The notes under the pieces are model-generated. The model worked only from the letters and a program-made list of their open reading frames with translations, made no database searches and was not told the origin of the DNA. DNA of 64,000 bases from Lunularia cruciata (lineage: Eukaryota; Streptophyta; Marchantiopsida; Lunulariales; Lunulariaceae): contig OX419756.1 in assembly GCA_948567375.1 (NCBI GenBank), forward strand, positions 65,822,552-65,886,551. The letters are read 5' to 3'. Position numbers and translations under genes: made by a program. Below, piece after piece: positions 10,793-22,330 of this stretch; position 1 is the first letter of the stretch; every line of letters begins with the position of its first letter.

Positions 10793-11587
10793 TGTGACAA
10801 CCCGGCAAATATCACTTTTGCGGTAATTGGGTAAGTAAAGTTTGTTCCCGCAGAGATACGAGTCAGAAATGTCCAAATACGAAGCAAAGTAACAATTTCA
10901 GTTCTTCTTGAGATCTTCTTTAGTCTCTCAGGTAGAAACCACACCCAGAAGAGAGTAACAAGCACTGACTCGCATTCTTGTCACAAATTCACACTCCTTA
11001 ATCACAACTCCATCAAATCTTTCCAAACAATCTTGATTGTGATGATTCAGGCTCTCCCAAAAATGGCACTTCACTGCAAAACGACTTCGCCTCAGAATTG
11101 TGTTCCACCCTTCCACTGAAGGCACAACTTCCTCGATCAAAATTGCTTCATATCAACTTCGCACTGCACTCACAAATGCAGAATACTACCAACACTACAA
11201 TTCCTCTCAGATCTGTCAAGGCATTGCTTCGATTGCACTTCACTCAGGATCAAACACACAGAATGAAGATCAAGGTTGTGGAATCCAACATCCAAAAAAT
11301 ACTCTAACTTGCACTTTGAATTTCTCCAAACACTCATAAACACAATTACAAAGTTGATACTCGGAATCAAGCTCAAGCGACGAGCACTGCTTCACAACAC
11401 TTCACTTTATCTATTCTCAGAAATAATGACCATTGAACAACAATTTCATGTGAATGTCACTCTTAAATAGTGAAGCAAATTGACAGTTCTAACAACTATA
11501 CCGTTTCTACAACAACTGTTCTAACCTGCAGATCCGAAATGACAATGCACCTCTTCATATCTGCCCCTTCAAATCTCAAATTGGTTA

Positions 11588-14161
11588 CTAATCCGATCCG
11601 ATGTCTACTTCTTCCTCGGCTTTCAAACCCAAACCCAAAGTAATCTTACGTCCTTCTATTCTGTCCTCGGGTTTCACATCTCCAACATCTTCTACCAGAT
11701 CCAGCAATTCTCTTTCCTGATCTGAAATTGCACTAGCGGGTAATCTATCTAACTCCGCATCCTTTGACCCACTCTTCTCTAATGTCTCTGTGGGCAACTC
11801 CGAAGACATTTGGATCCCGATGTTATCTACTTTGGGTTTTGCTTTAACATCCTGCCAAAGCTTTTCTAACTCTATTCTCACTAAGTCTAATCTAATCGCG
11901 ATATTGTCTTCTACTTCTAAGATCTTCCTATCTACAGGAGTTCTTAATTTAATCAACAAGGCATTCAAATCTGTATCTTTCGCTTGTCTTTGCCTCGTCT
12001 CCTGCACCAACAACTTCAACTCGTGCAGACGCGCTTCTTCAATTCAAACGCTGGCCTCTGTACTTAACATCGCGTTTACCCTGAGGACTATCTCCTGCAA
12101 TGGCTCCAATCTTGTCTTCCTTTCTCGTTCCCGATCTGCAAGCCATTCTTCTCTGTACATCGCCAATTCTTCTTCAAATTCGGCCTTCACCGCTTCCTTC
12201 TCTTTCTCCTTCTGTGCAACCTTCTCTTCCTGATTACAAAGTAAGTCTTGTAATCTCTCTTCTTCTCTATATCTTGCAGCCAACTCTTGCTGCCAGAGTT
12301 GCTTCTTCTCCTCCATACTCTCCATCACTTGATCGAGCTCTTGATCCTTCAATGCTACCCTCGCCATAGCATGGATGAGTTTGACTCTTGAATCAGCAAA
12401 TTTTTGCTTCAAGATTTCATGCTCCGCTACCTGTCTCTCCCTTGCGATGTCACTCTTCCTCGCAAGATCTTCTCGATAACTCACTTCTCTCTTCAGGTCT
12501 TTGATTACCTGACTCCTCTTGACTGCTTTTGCTTGCAGTACTTCTCTCTCTTCCTCTCCTCGGGTTATACTCTTCTTTAACTCTGAGTTTTCTTCTTCCA
12601 ATCTTGATAAGACCTGCAACACAATTTTTACGTCTGGACAAGTAGACTGCATCTCCTTCTTCTTCTTCTCCATCTTTGCCAACAGCGGGCATACTACCAT
12701 CTGCATGTAATCTACTCCATTATTGATACCTTCGTCCTCCCGCGGAGTGGTCTCTCTTCTTTCTTCGTGTTCTCCCGATACTCGCCTTCTTCTTTGGAGT
12801 CTTTGTATCGGAATTGATGCCTCACTGCCCGAGCTTCCTTCTACCTCTTCCTTCACTCTACTCGGTCCCGCTTCACACTTCGCCTTACGTCTTGAGCGAA
12901 TTCCTTGCTATACTGCGACCTTCTTCTCCTCGCACACTGGTACTTTGTCTTCCAGCGCCGCATTGTCTTCGGTTTCTACCTCGGCCTGCATTTCTTCTTC
13001 GTATTCTTCAGCTGCTGGTACCGATGTCATCTCTCCTCCTTCCTCACTGTCACTGCTCGTATCTCCACTTTGCAATGTCAGCTCAGGTTCCTCCTCACAG
13101 TCCGAGTCCTCCGTCTTGAGCTCGGCTTCGCCTTCTGAGTCTTCATCTTCCGACTCAATCACCACCATTCCTCGCTTTGGGTTATTTTTCTGCATTTTCC
13201 GAGGTTTCTTGTTTTCTTCGGCTTCTGCTTGCCGAGTTCTCTTCTTTGTCGGGGTACTTTCAATGACCTCCACATTCTTCCCTGTCTTCACGTAGTAATC
13301 GTCTGTGCTCCGGATTTGGAGAATGTATTGTTGCTCCTCCGCGTCGACTTCTCTTCTCAAATCAGGATGGAAATGAGACAACATTCAATTACGCTCCGCC
13401 CCATTGAGCAGATTTAACCTGAGGTAAAAATGGGCTGCAAATGGTATAATGTAGTGTGGAGGCAACTTATCCCGCAGATTCCACACCATCTGCCTTGTTC
13501 TTCCGTGAAAGCACCTTGCCCAATTTATCGGTTCTCCTACAAATAACTTGTGAAAGAACACCGCTTGGTGTTTCATCACATAGGTAGTTCTCTCCGGCTT
13601 CAAGAGGGCCATTAGTGCACTCACAATTCCTCTCCTCATTGGGTCCTTATAGCTCTCAACTTTATACCCATTCTTCGTCCTCTTCGACGAGAAGGCATCT
13701 CTCACCTCCTGCGTTTCTTGGGCTATCTCTCCTTTTCCCAAGAACGTGGCTCCCTGCTCCGAGCCTGCCTCCTTCCCAAGTACGAGTCTCCAATCCGACT
13801 TTGTCCAGCGAGCCGGATTTCCTCTCTTCCCTTCTTCCTTGGGACCATTGAGACATTTACTCTCGATGATTTCTGTCATGAATCCTGGAAAACTTACATT
13901 CCAGTTCCATGCCTGAAAAGTGATCTGAAGTCGGCTCAAGACTTCGATCCTCGCTACTATATCTAATCTCCGAATTGCATGATTTCTCACTGCAAATTCG
14001 GAGTTCTTCTTCCCTCCTCCCGTCTCTTCTACTTTCTTGCGGTCTCTTGCTTTCTCTCTCTCGACTTCTCCCTTACGCACTAACACGAGTCCAACTCTAT
14101 TTCCCTTCCCCCGATCACCTGCAAGACGACTCCTCAACGGCAAAGGAAAATTGCTCGACAT
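11588..14161 (-). pseudogene. LTR-encoded 857-aa coiled-coil protein (three in-frame stops)
   Basis: From the ATG at 14161 (MSSNFPLPLRSRLAGDRGKG) a single frame runs 2574 bp to EEVDIGSD and stop at 11588, with no frameshift. Parts in order: a basic N-terminus; a probable globular region to about residue 290 (including GEPINWARCFHGRTRQMVWN); an acidic linker near residues 325-380; a second Arg/Glu-rich linker; and a coiled coil from about residue 487 to 840. The three stops (near 13385, 12905 and 12042) sit where sister copies have Arg CGA, Gln CAG and Arg CGA, so each is one C-to-T change. The frame is sense to the retrotransposon and separate from its gag. Function unknown; loose positional resemblance to plant transposon-associated ORFs is not proof. 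Confidence 0.85.
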
Positions 14162-14438
14162 TTTGTCATTGCAGTTTCGATTTTTATAGAGTTGCACTTC
14201 TTTGTCTTCCGTTGCTTCGAGTTTCTACCGAGAAATCACACCTCCGGCATGCACCTGTCACTGTCACCCCACCTTCACGCGTATGAGCCGCCAATTTTGA
14301 AACGGCCCCTTCTTGAATTTCTCGCCCCGACGAAAGGTTGTTAGACTGTCTTTGCCTCGAGTTGAGCTCCCCTCAAGCCGAAGACAATTTACTTTGTATT
14401 GTATGCTGACACGGCATTTCAGAGTACTTCGCCTTATG

Positions 14439-14462
14439 ACCCAAAGTCACTTTACTTTGGGT
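14439..14462 (-). promoter_or_regulatory. Conserved 9-bp hairpin near the LTR 5' end
   Basis: ACCCAAAGT-CACTTT-ACTTTGGGT is a perfect inverted repeat about 115 bp inside the LTR. In the copy at 54937-54960 both arms differ together (ACCCGAAGT...ACTTCGGGT), so pairing is kept. It lies downstream of the TATA-like box, so it could act as an RNA stem or a protein-binding palindrome. Confidence 0.55.
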
Positions 14463-14574
14463 TTCACCCCGAAGACAATTTTCTTCGTCTTCTTCGGCCA
14501 TACAGGCGCAATCCAACTTCTCTATACACTTCTTCTCCTTTATTTTGGAAAAAACAAAAAATGTGGGCACCACA

Positions 14575-15630
14575 GCTATGCTTCATGAGAGGAAAGGCAT
14601 CAAGAGTTTGGGGTGTGATAGGAGGACATGAGAAGAAAAGAAGGGTTTCAAGAGAGCTGAGAATTGTGACAAGACCAGAGGAATTAGGAAAAATTTTGAG
14701 GGAGCTTTGGCTAGAGAGCAGGAGAAGGATTTCAAAACTTCAAGAGGGCAGGCTTTGGGCAGAAGAACATAGAAACCAAAAGGGGTTTGGAGAAAGGCTA
14801 CAAGAGAAAGGGGATTTCAAAGGAGAGGCTTGTCTATACAAAGAATAAGGGATTCAAAAGGGAATGTGAGAGTTGGCTCGGTAAGAAGAAAGGAAGGAGT
14901 GTGATGTAAGGAAGAGTCTTTGAGAGAGAAATGTTGAACTAGATTGAGCTGGGGGAGTTGTATCTCAAGAGAGAAAATGTTGAACTGGATCGAGCTGGGA
15001 AAGTTATGCTTCGTGAGAGAAAAGGCTGAACTGGTCTGAACTAAGAGAGTCATGCTGCAAGAGGATTGAGAGAGTAGTTTCTCCCTTCACTTTCTCTCTT
15101 CCCTCCCTTCTTGAAGGGAGAAAGTTCTCTCAAAGGACAGTGTAGAATTTCAAAGAGTGAAGGTCTGAACAGAAAGAGAGGAATAATGGAGGAACATTTG
15201 AGAGAGAAAGGACTTTTCAAAGGTTGCTTCTACTCTAGTCTGTGATAGGGACCAGTGACGAGTAGACAGATCTTCAAAGGATTAGGTTGGAAAGTCAGAA
15301 AGGAGAGAAGCTTGGGAGCAAAAGAAGGATTTTTGCAGGAGGATGTAGGGTTTGGTGAGGAGTTTACATGGAGAAAATCTTGCAAAGGAACACAAGGGAG
15401 TGTGAGGGATTTTGAATGTGCCAAAGTGCTACTAAGGAGGAAAATATTGAGGGACTTGGACTGTGACAGGAGGACAAGAAGAAGGAGAAATTTGAACATG
15501 AATTTGGACTAGAGACTATGACAAGATGAAGAGAGACATTAGGATTCATGAGATGTTTGGAGAGAATGCTTTGCTGAGGAGGTGACAAGAGAGGAAGGAA
15601 GTTTTGAGAGAAATCTGCTGGCTGAGCATG
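14575..15630 (+). repeat. Purine-rich repeat, copy b and flank
   Basis: GA-rich DNA without a usable ORF. Positions 14640-14870 match 28850-29118, and 14769-15050 match 10511-10792. A short perfect hairpin (CTCCCTTC-TT-GAAGGGAG) lies at 15103-15120. The matches flank relic C in the same orientation, so this may be part of a long LTR of that element. Confidence 0.55.
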
Positions 15631-16029
15631 TGTGGTACCCACATTTTTCATTTTGGACTAGTTTTGAAGAAGAAATGCCTTGCTGAAACCAAATTGAAAC
15701 CAAATGGAAAAGAAATGAAAAGATATTTGTATTTTGATCAAGCCCAAGGAAGTTGACTTTGTGTTAGATGAAGACGGACTCAGCCAAGATTGAAAGAGGG
15801 CAGACCCAAAGGAGGAATAGAAGTTACAGGTTGAGATTTTTGCGGGGGCTATATCTCAATGTTCACAAGTCCAAATCAAGCGTGCTATACTTTGTTGTAA
15901 GCGTCTTGTTCAGGGCTTTCCTTTGCTACCAAAATCACATAGTTTGGAGGTCTGTAGAAGAAGTTACAAGTATTTGAAGTTTCAAGAGTAATTGTACAAA
16001 GTAGTTCAATGTCTTTGGGTTGGCGTCTT

Positions 16030-16110
16030 CAGACTTTGGACTTGAGACTTGAGACTTTGGTCTTCGGACTTTGGACTTGAAACATCGGACTTTGGACTTC
16101 AGGTTTACAC
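16030..16110 (+). repeat. Degenerate GACTTTGGACTT minisatellite in S2 LTR
   Basis: Short units of the type GACTTTGGACTTGA repeat about seven times with variation. The inverted S2 copy has related CCGAAGTC units near 24105-24180. Located upstream of the putative promoter, so an enhancer-like role is possible but not shown. Confidence 0.6.
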
Positions 16111-16427
16111 AACTTTGGGTTAGAAGCTTCTTTGCCTCAAGATGAAGATGACTGTATCTGAGATAGCCGGACCTCGGAGTGCAATGAAGATGACTTCGTG
16201 AATCTTGCCAGAGGCATTAGAGAGAGTTAGGATAGGGAAAGAATAGATAGTTAGGATACCTATGACTTCAATTTCAGTTCAGATTGAAGATAGAACAAGA
16301 ATTGAAGGATAAGTAGCATTAGTGAATAAACCCGAAGTGCAAGATCAGATTGTAAGTGTCTTCGGGTCAGTAACATGAGTGATTAGGGGAAAGTGGGTTA
16401 CAAATTGAAGGCGTAGATAGTGTACAC

Positions 16428-16736
16428 ATGTTTTCAGTTACAATTTGTGATGAGGATATAGTAGAATTAGCAAAGGAATTGATTGTAATTAAATCCAATG
16501 TTGTAGAAGTAAGAATTCAGGTGTCATCAGACTTATTATGTGACACATTAGAGAAGAGTGGGTCACGAGATAAAGAAGTAGATGGAGTAACCCTGAGCTC
16601 AATTGTAGTTCCTAGTGTAGAAGTAGTAGAATTAGTGAAGGAATTGGTAGAATTAGCTATACCCGAAGAAGGAGAAGCAGTAGAAAGATCATCGGGTTTG
16701 GAAGCTGATGATGAGGTAGACATCGGATCGGGGTAG
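16428..16736 (+). pseudogene. C-terminal stub of S2 LTR protein
   Basis: A 102-codon frame ending EVDIGSG, matching 9460-9703 (SSDLLFDTLEKSGLGDKELD and ELVKELVELAIP). The coiled-coil region present in the copy at 8942-10498 is missing, so this is an internal deletion derivative. No function expected. Confidence 0.7.
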
Positions 16737-17526
16737 TACAATTTTGAGATAAGAAGAGGCAGATATGAAGAGATAGATTGTCAATTTGGATCTGCAGGAG
16801 ATGTTAGGAAGCAGTGCATTAGTAGGGAACTGTTGTTTGCTTCAGTATTTAAGGGGAGCATTCACAATATTATGTTGTTCAGTATTCATATTTCTCAAGA
16901 TAGATAAAGCAAAGTGTTGTTTTCAGTGCTCGTCGCTTGAGCTTAATTCTGATTATCAATTCCGTGTTTGTGTTTGTGAGTGTGTGGAGAATTCCGAAGT
17001 GCAAGTCAATGTGTCTGTGGATGTTGGATTCTGCAGCCTTGATCTTCATTCTGTGTGTTTGATCTTGAGTGAAGTGCAATCAAAGCAATTCCTTGACAGA
17101 TATGAGAGGAATTGTAGTGTTGGTAGTATTCTGCATTTGTGAGTGCAGTGTGAGGTTGATGTGAAGCAATTTTGATCAAGGAAGTTGTGCCTTTAGTGGA
17201 GGGGTGGAACACAATTCTGAGGCGAAGTCGTTTTGCAGTGAAGTGTCATTTTTGGAAGAGCCTAAATCATCACAATCAAGATTGTTTGGAAAGAATTGAT
17301 GGAGTTGTGATTAAGTAGTGTTAATTTGTGACGAGACTGCGAATCAGTGCTTATTACTCTCTTCTGGGTGTAGTTTCTACTTGAGAGATTAAAGAAGAAA
17401 TCAAGAAGAACTACATTGTTACTATTTGACTTCGTATTTGGACATTTTTGACTTGTATCTCTGCAAGAGCAAACTTTACTTACTCGATTATAGCAAAAGT
17501 GATATTTGCCAAGTTGCCACCGCATG

Positions 17527-18305
17527 GGAAAAGAGTGAGGAGAGAAATGCCAAAGGTGATGACAATAAAAATTTGCAATGATAGGAGGAGAGAATCACCA
17601 AAGGGGATCTGCCAAGCAACAATCTTGTGGCGCATGTAGAGAACTACAGACAAGAAGCTAAATGCCGTAAGGGATAGGAATTTGGAATTGGATGTTTCCT
17701 TTTTTTTATATGCTTGATTAGACAATGTGTTTGATGTAAAACCATTCAGTCTGAGTTTTTGATCATCCTAAAGAATTTATGAATTTTGGGGAACTTGGTG
17801 CGGTGATGGAAGTGACAGTCCTTGTGAATGAATTTGTGTGTAAAAGATAAGCAAATAGTCACAAGAAAAGCACACAATTTGGTCCACGGAAGTGAATCGG
17901 GTCTTTGGCCAAAATCTTGGGGTCAAATAGGTTGCATGATCTATAGACTAGTCCACAAATCCCACCAAGTTTGTACTTTGGGCTAGGCTTGACTGTTATA
18001 GTAAAACCCCACCCACCTAAGAATGATAGGCAAAGAAAAGAGTCGGGAATGATAGATCAGGAATAGTAGCCAGAGAACAAGCAAGAAAAATTAACCTAAA
18101 GCCTATGCAAGTATTCATTGACAAGGATTAGCACCCAGAAAAGTGACAGACAATCTCTAGAGAGAAACTATTATCATAAATCCAAAGAACATAACCAATG
18201 CCAGACTACGGAAGAACTGCCGAGTCTATGACAAACAACACAGCCTAAGCACATGCAGCCAGGTGCACGACGCAATCTTGAGACCTACAATCTCCACAAC
18301 ATAAG
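17527..18305 (+). other. Non-coding flank and putative LTR end of relic C
   Basis: No ORF is supported here. The purine-rich character fades after about 17740. The stretch ends CCACAACA at 18301, four bases before a primer-binding-site-like sequence, so it is probably the 3' end of the 5' LTR of relic C. I could not find a matching right LTR by eye. Confidence 0.4.
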
Positions 18306-18323
18306 TGGCGACCATGCTGGGGA
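18306..18323 (+). other. Primer-binding-site-like sequence of relic C
   Basis: TGGCGACCATGCTGGGGA has the TGG start and GC-rich form of a tRNA-primed site. It lies upstream of the gag-like region. The tRNA partner is not identified. Confidence 0.5.
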
Positions 18324-18580
18324 ATCTCATGGCTTGTGCTTAGATGTTGGGACCAATTGGAGTTGGTGAAGTGAACAAGGACAAATTGGACTGATCTAAG
18401 TGGAGAGTAGTTGGTTGTGTTGAGGTAGAGATGGGGCTAGAGGCCTCATCTATAGCTATGACAAAGGAACAAGAGATCTCACTGATTTTCATGGCAACCA
18501 TGAGAGCCATGAAGGATCAAGACAAGGAAAGAGATAGGATGAAAGCATAGTCTTCACATGGCACAAAGTGCCTGCGTGTT

Positions 18581-19944
18581 GTGGTAGACCAACAAGGGGA
18601 GCTTGACGGTAAGGACATGACCAAGTACTTAAAGGTCTACATGAGAGAGGTAAAACTTCATGATCTGGATGAGAATGTTGCCACTGCTAGGTTTCCTACA
18701 TTGGCAGAGCTCAAAATTAGGAAGATGGTTGAAGGCTTGGTAAGAGGGGCAGAGACATGGGAAGAATTCTCTCAGATGACGAGGGAAGAATTCTTGCTAC
18801 AAGATGCGGATCAGGTCACCTGGGCCATGTTCTTGGACTAGGTGAATGGTAAGAGTAAAAGTCTGGGGCCTCAAGATCTCCTAAGGAGTTTAATAAGAGG
18901 CTGTGACATTTGTCAGCATGTGAAGTTGAGGCCATTAAACTGTAGAGGTCTAACTATTATCTACGAGCTGCATATAGTTGTTTGTGGGATGAGTTGGAAT
19001 ATGCACTCAATCTGCTCTAACCTGATTGGTTGGGAGCGGTAGAGTGGGGAAAGATTGAGGAAGTGGTTGTCTGGATGAGCCGCAGGCTAAGGCAAAGAGA
19101 GTTGGATGAAGAAGCAATAGCCAAAGCGCCTATTTGGAGTAGCATGGTTGGGTCCGGGAGAGAGAAGGTGGAACAGCAAGTGAGCGAGGTGGCTAAAGAA
19201 GGAGCCATTGACGAGATATCACGATAAATGGAGGGGCTGAAATTCTGACCACCAAGGTTGACCAGCTGCAAAGTGGGAGTAGCACTATGAGAACAGCCAG
19301 AGAGAGGAGGCAGCTCTATGGGTGCATGTGGTGTGCAACAACAAGCAACAGTCATCCCAAGAGAGATTGCCAAGAGCTGTCAAAAGCATTGCGTAAGCAG
19401 CTGGTGAAATTTGTAGGAGAGCTCGGAATGAAGAAGGTTGCCTTCTTTGACATTAGAGAGCCAATACCGCTGAATTGGAATAGAGGTGGAGAGACACTTG
19501 GGCAAACGTGAAGTAAGTATGGAAGTTGCTGCTTTTGAGCCTAGTGTGTATAGTGCAGTGAGTGAAGTGAAACAATGTGCAGACCTAGAAGAAGTGGAGA
19601 AGAAGAGACTTGAAGTGCAAGTTTGGAGGAAATTGGGATGGGATGTGCCAAACGCAATAACTGCTATCACAACGGAAGTTGGTGCTTCTTGGGACGCAAT
19701 GGTGGAGGAGAAACAAAACTCTGATCATCAGGCAGAGAATGAAGGGCAAGCAAGGGAAAAGCAGCAGCGAGTGGAACTGGAGAGAAGGCAGATCAGAAGG
19801 AAGGAGGTGCAGTTTAGTGATGCAGAGAAGAGCAAAGATCAGAATTTGGGTGTTGGAGAAGAGCCCCGGATGGATGTAGATGGGGCCGCAAACCAGAAAG
19901 GGGTCGGGTTGGCTGTTAAGCCGGGACATAGAGATGGAACTTGA
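18581..19944 (+). pseudogene. Relic C gag-like region
   Basis: Fragments at 18581-18841 (LAELKIRKMVEGLVRGAETWEE), 19030-19227, 19287-19511 and 19486-19944 appear to be pieces of one gag. A Cys/His cluster (CMWCATTSNSHPKRDC) is a diverged zinc knuckle, and the last fragment is charged and helix-rich. Frame changes and stops separate the pieces. Gag identity is inferred from position and the knuckle. Confidence 0.6.
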
Positions 19945-20027
19945 TCCTCAAGAGATCACTAAAAAGTTCTGGAAACAAGAGGTGAGAGGGTTTATGAACA
20001 GGGAATTCTTTGGTAGCTTGAGGAAGG

Positions 20028-20732
20028 ATGTGTAGGACCTTATCCTTGTTAAGGCAAAGAAGAAGCCATTCTACAAGGAAGGACCACACATGTGTTTGCT
20101 GTATGTACGGGAATGAGGTTGAAGGAGAATTGCGGACTTTTGGCCAAGAGCTAGAGCAAGAAAAGCTAGATGATGAAACCAAGGAAGCACGTGTCTATGA
20201 TGCTGCTCTTGAGGATGAGAAGTCTTTTGTGCCGTTGTTAGAAGAGGTGCAAGACTCCTTTTGGGCAAGGAGTTGCAACCAGTGTGAGATCAACATGCAA
20301 GAGATGAAGCACCCAATGAAAGTGCTGATTGACTCAGGATCTGAGGTCAGCCTCATGTCAAAGGCAGTCTACAATGAAGGGCGCTGGAAGGTGGACCACA
20401 ACATTGACTAGAAGGTAAACTCTGTAAATAGAACCAGGAATGCACTATGGGGAGCTTGTCTAGATGTCAAAACCAAGATAGGGAATGTGGTAGAGCCTAT
20501 CAATGTGTTTGTGCATGATCCCTTGCCCTACCCGGTGATCCTAGGACAGCCCTTCATCACTCAATTTAGGATGGAGAGCAAGGTCTTGAATGATGGGACT
20601 TTCATGGAAAAGGTTAGAAGTCAGAACAGGGTCAGAATAGTGCAATTCCCTACTGTTTTGCCGAGCAACAATAGGAATAGGAGAGAGTTGAGAGACCCAT
20701 CGAAGCCTACTAGAAGGTGGGGTTTCCACTAG
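20028..20732 (+). pseudogene. Relic C aspartic protease region
   Basis: LIDSGSEVSLMSKAVY (about 20320-20370) is the D-S-G active site with typical flanks. After a stop at 20409 the same frame continues to YPVILGQPFITQ (about 20530), the second conserved protease element. Retropepsins dimerise to cleave the polyprotein; this copy is broken. Confidence 0.75.
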
Positions 20733-21840
20733 GTGCCTTGGCAAAGAAAGTGGGAGGACAAGGTGCCATATGCTGCACCCCACCACAAGAAATCAGCAAA
20801 GAAGACTATTTTGAGAGGACCTACATGGCAATCCAGAGTGGTAGAATTGTTTGCTTTGCACTCGTAGAGAGCACATTGAGAATTTTGCAGAAAAGAATGA
20901 GAAAGAAAAAGAGAGTTTTGAAAACAGCAAGGGAGATGGATGATAGTGAGACCATCATTGGAGGGTTGGAGGATTGGGGAGAAGGCAAGGCAGTCCAGGA
21001 GGTGATTGGGGCAATGGAGAAAGGAGAACCTATGATTGAGATAGGAAAGGAACTTCATGAAGCACTTTCAGAGTTGGTTCATGAAGTGGAGTGTAATACT
21101 AAGTACAAAAAAATGGACAAGAAGGTTCATCCCATTGTTGTCCCATTGCCATTGGATGCTTCTAAGTTGCTACGCCAGACTAGAGAGGAACCAAGATTGA
21201 GACAAGAAAGGGATATTGGTCATTTGTTTACTAAGGAGACCTTGGCTAAGCTTACAGTCAAAGGGGATGGTTTGCTCATGGAAGTTGAGTGCCATGCATT
21301 TAAGGAGATGATTGGTAAGTGTGGGAAAGCTTTTGCTTTCAAGATTGAGGAGATTGGGTGTGTGAACCCATATGAAGTCACATTGATGATAATTTTCATG
21401 TTTCCTCATGCACCGTGGGATTTGAGACCAATACCGGTGCCAAAGGTGCTTCTGCCCCAACTGATAGAGCTATTGAAGGAGAAAGTTCAGGCAAAGATTT
21501 TGGAGCCATCAAAAGCACCATACTCAAATTGCTGGTTCATACAAGATATGCAACTGCCAAATAAGGTAACAATCCAGATTCTGGTGTTGGACCGGCTATG
21601 GATGAATTTGTTGAGTTTGTAGGGAGGGAAATTTACTCTATAGGAGATTTATATTTGGGTATGATCAGTTTCAACTTGCTGAAGGAAGCCGTGACATAAC
21701 CACCATGTGAACACCATTAGGGCTGATGCGTACGTGCACTCTCCCGATGGGAGCTACTACTATGTGGCACATGTGCAAAGTGCTATGAATCGTATTGTGC
21801 AGTCCTTTATCCCTGAGAAGACCTGTCCATTCCTGGATGA
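20717..21840 (+). pseudogene. Relic C reverse transcriptase, truncated
   Basis: A 301-codon frame (20717-21622) covers the protease-RT linker and RT entry with DLRPIPVPKVLLPQLIELLK and KILEPSKAPYSNCWF. A frameshift follows, and fragments to about 21840 still match the palm region (YDQFQLAEGS, then CPFLDD). The thumb, connection, RNase H and most of integrase are missing. Confidence 0.75.
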
Positions 21841-21859
21841 TAGTGAATGCACTAGTGAA

Positions 21860-22330
21860 GGCTTGCCAAGGTGAGCCATACAAATGGCCTGATTTGTTGT
21901 TGTTAGCACTCATGGCAGATAGGGTAACTTGCAGCTCGATGACTGGGATGCCGACTACTGAACTAATATCAGGGCACTTACCTATTATGCTTGTGGAGGA
22001 GGACATCATTAGCTGGAGAACTGTTTAGTGGGAGGATAACGTGTCTATAGAGGAATTGATTTTGCATAGGATTGAGCATTTTGACTTGACACTGCAGAAA
22101 ATAAAAGTGGCACGCAAGAAGGTGAAGGAAGCACGACTGAGGAGCAAAATATACTTTGACAAGACTCACCGGCTGCAGCTGGTGCCTATAATTGAAGGGG
22201 ATTTGGTGCTAATTTCATATAACAGCCTGGACGTATAGCATTTGGCACTCAAGAAGTTTGCTCACCATTGGCATGGACTGTTTGTTATCACCAAAGTTCA
22301 CGAAAATGCCACCTATAGTGTGTGAGAGCT
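21860..22330 (+). pseudogene. Relic C integrase C-terminal region
   Basis: WPDLLLLALMADRVTCSSMT, SGHLPIMLVEEDIISW and YFDKTHRLQLVPIIEGDLVL match the C-terminal part of gypsy integrases, where the polyprotein binds DNA. Stops occur near 22027 and 22236. It directly follows the RT remnant, so about 2 kb of pol was deleted. The remainder to 22695 has no coding signal. Confidence 0.75.

Larger units (their letters stand above)
10793..14574 (-). repeat. Solo giant G LTR, 3782 bp, TSD GCTAT
   Basis: The element reads TGTGGTGCCCACA...GGTTGTCACA on the minus strand and is flanked by a perfect 5-bp duplication, GCTAT at 10788-10792 and 14575-14579. The same sequence forms both LTRs of the G element at 51936-64000, next to its primer-binding site and polypurine tract. 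It is therefore a solo LTR left by LTR-LTR recombination (or an LTR-only insertion). It contains a full-length 2574-bp ORF with three in-frame stops. Confidence 0.95.
15631..17521 (+). repeat. Solo S2 LTR, 1891 bp, TSD GCATG
   Basis: Starts TGTGGTACCCACA, ends AAGTTGCCACC, and is flanked by GCATG at 15626-15630 and 17522-17526. The first part carries a degenerate GACTTTGG-type minisatellite (16030-16110); the last 0.7 kb is homologous to the G LTR tail, with TATTTAAGG near 16842. Only the C-terminal stub of the LTR ORF remains. Confidence 0.9.

Noticed and set aside
10793-14574. Considered the TGTGG...CCACA units as DNA transposons with short inverted ends
   Set aside because: They occur as the two ends of an element with gag-pol, adjoin a primer-binding site and polypurine tract, and make 5-bp duplications, all as expected of LTRs.
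15103-15120. Hairpin CTCCCTTC-TT-GAAGGGAG as a terminator or RNA gene
   Set aside because: Single short palindrome in low-complexity purine/pyrimidine-rich DNA, not conserved in the other purine-rich copies.
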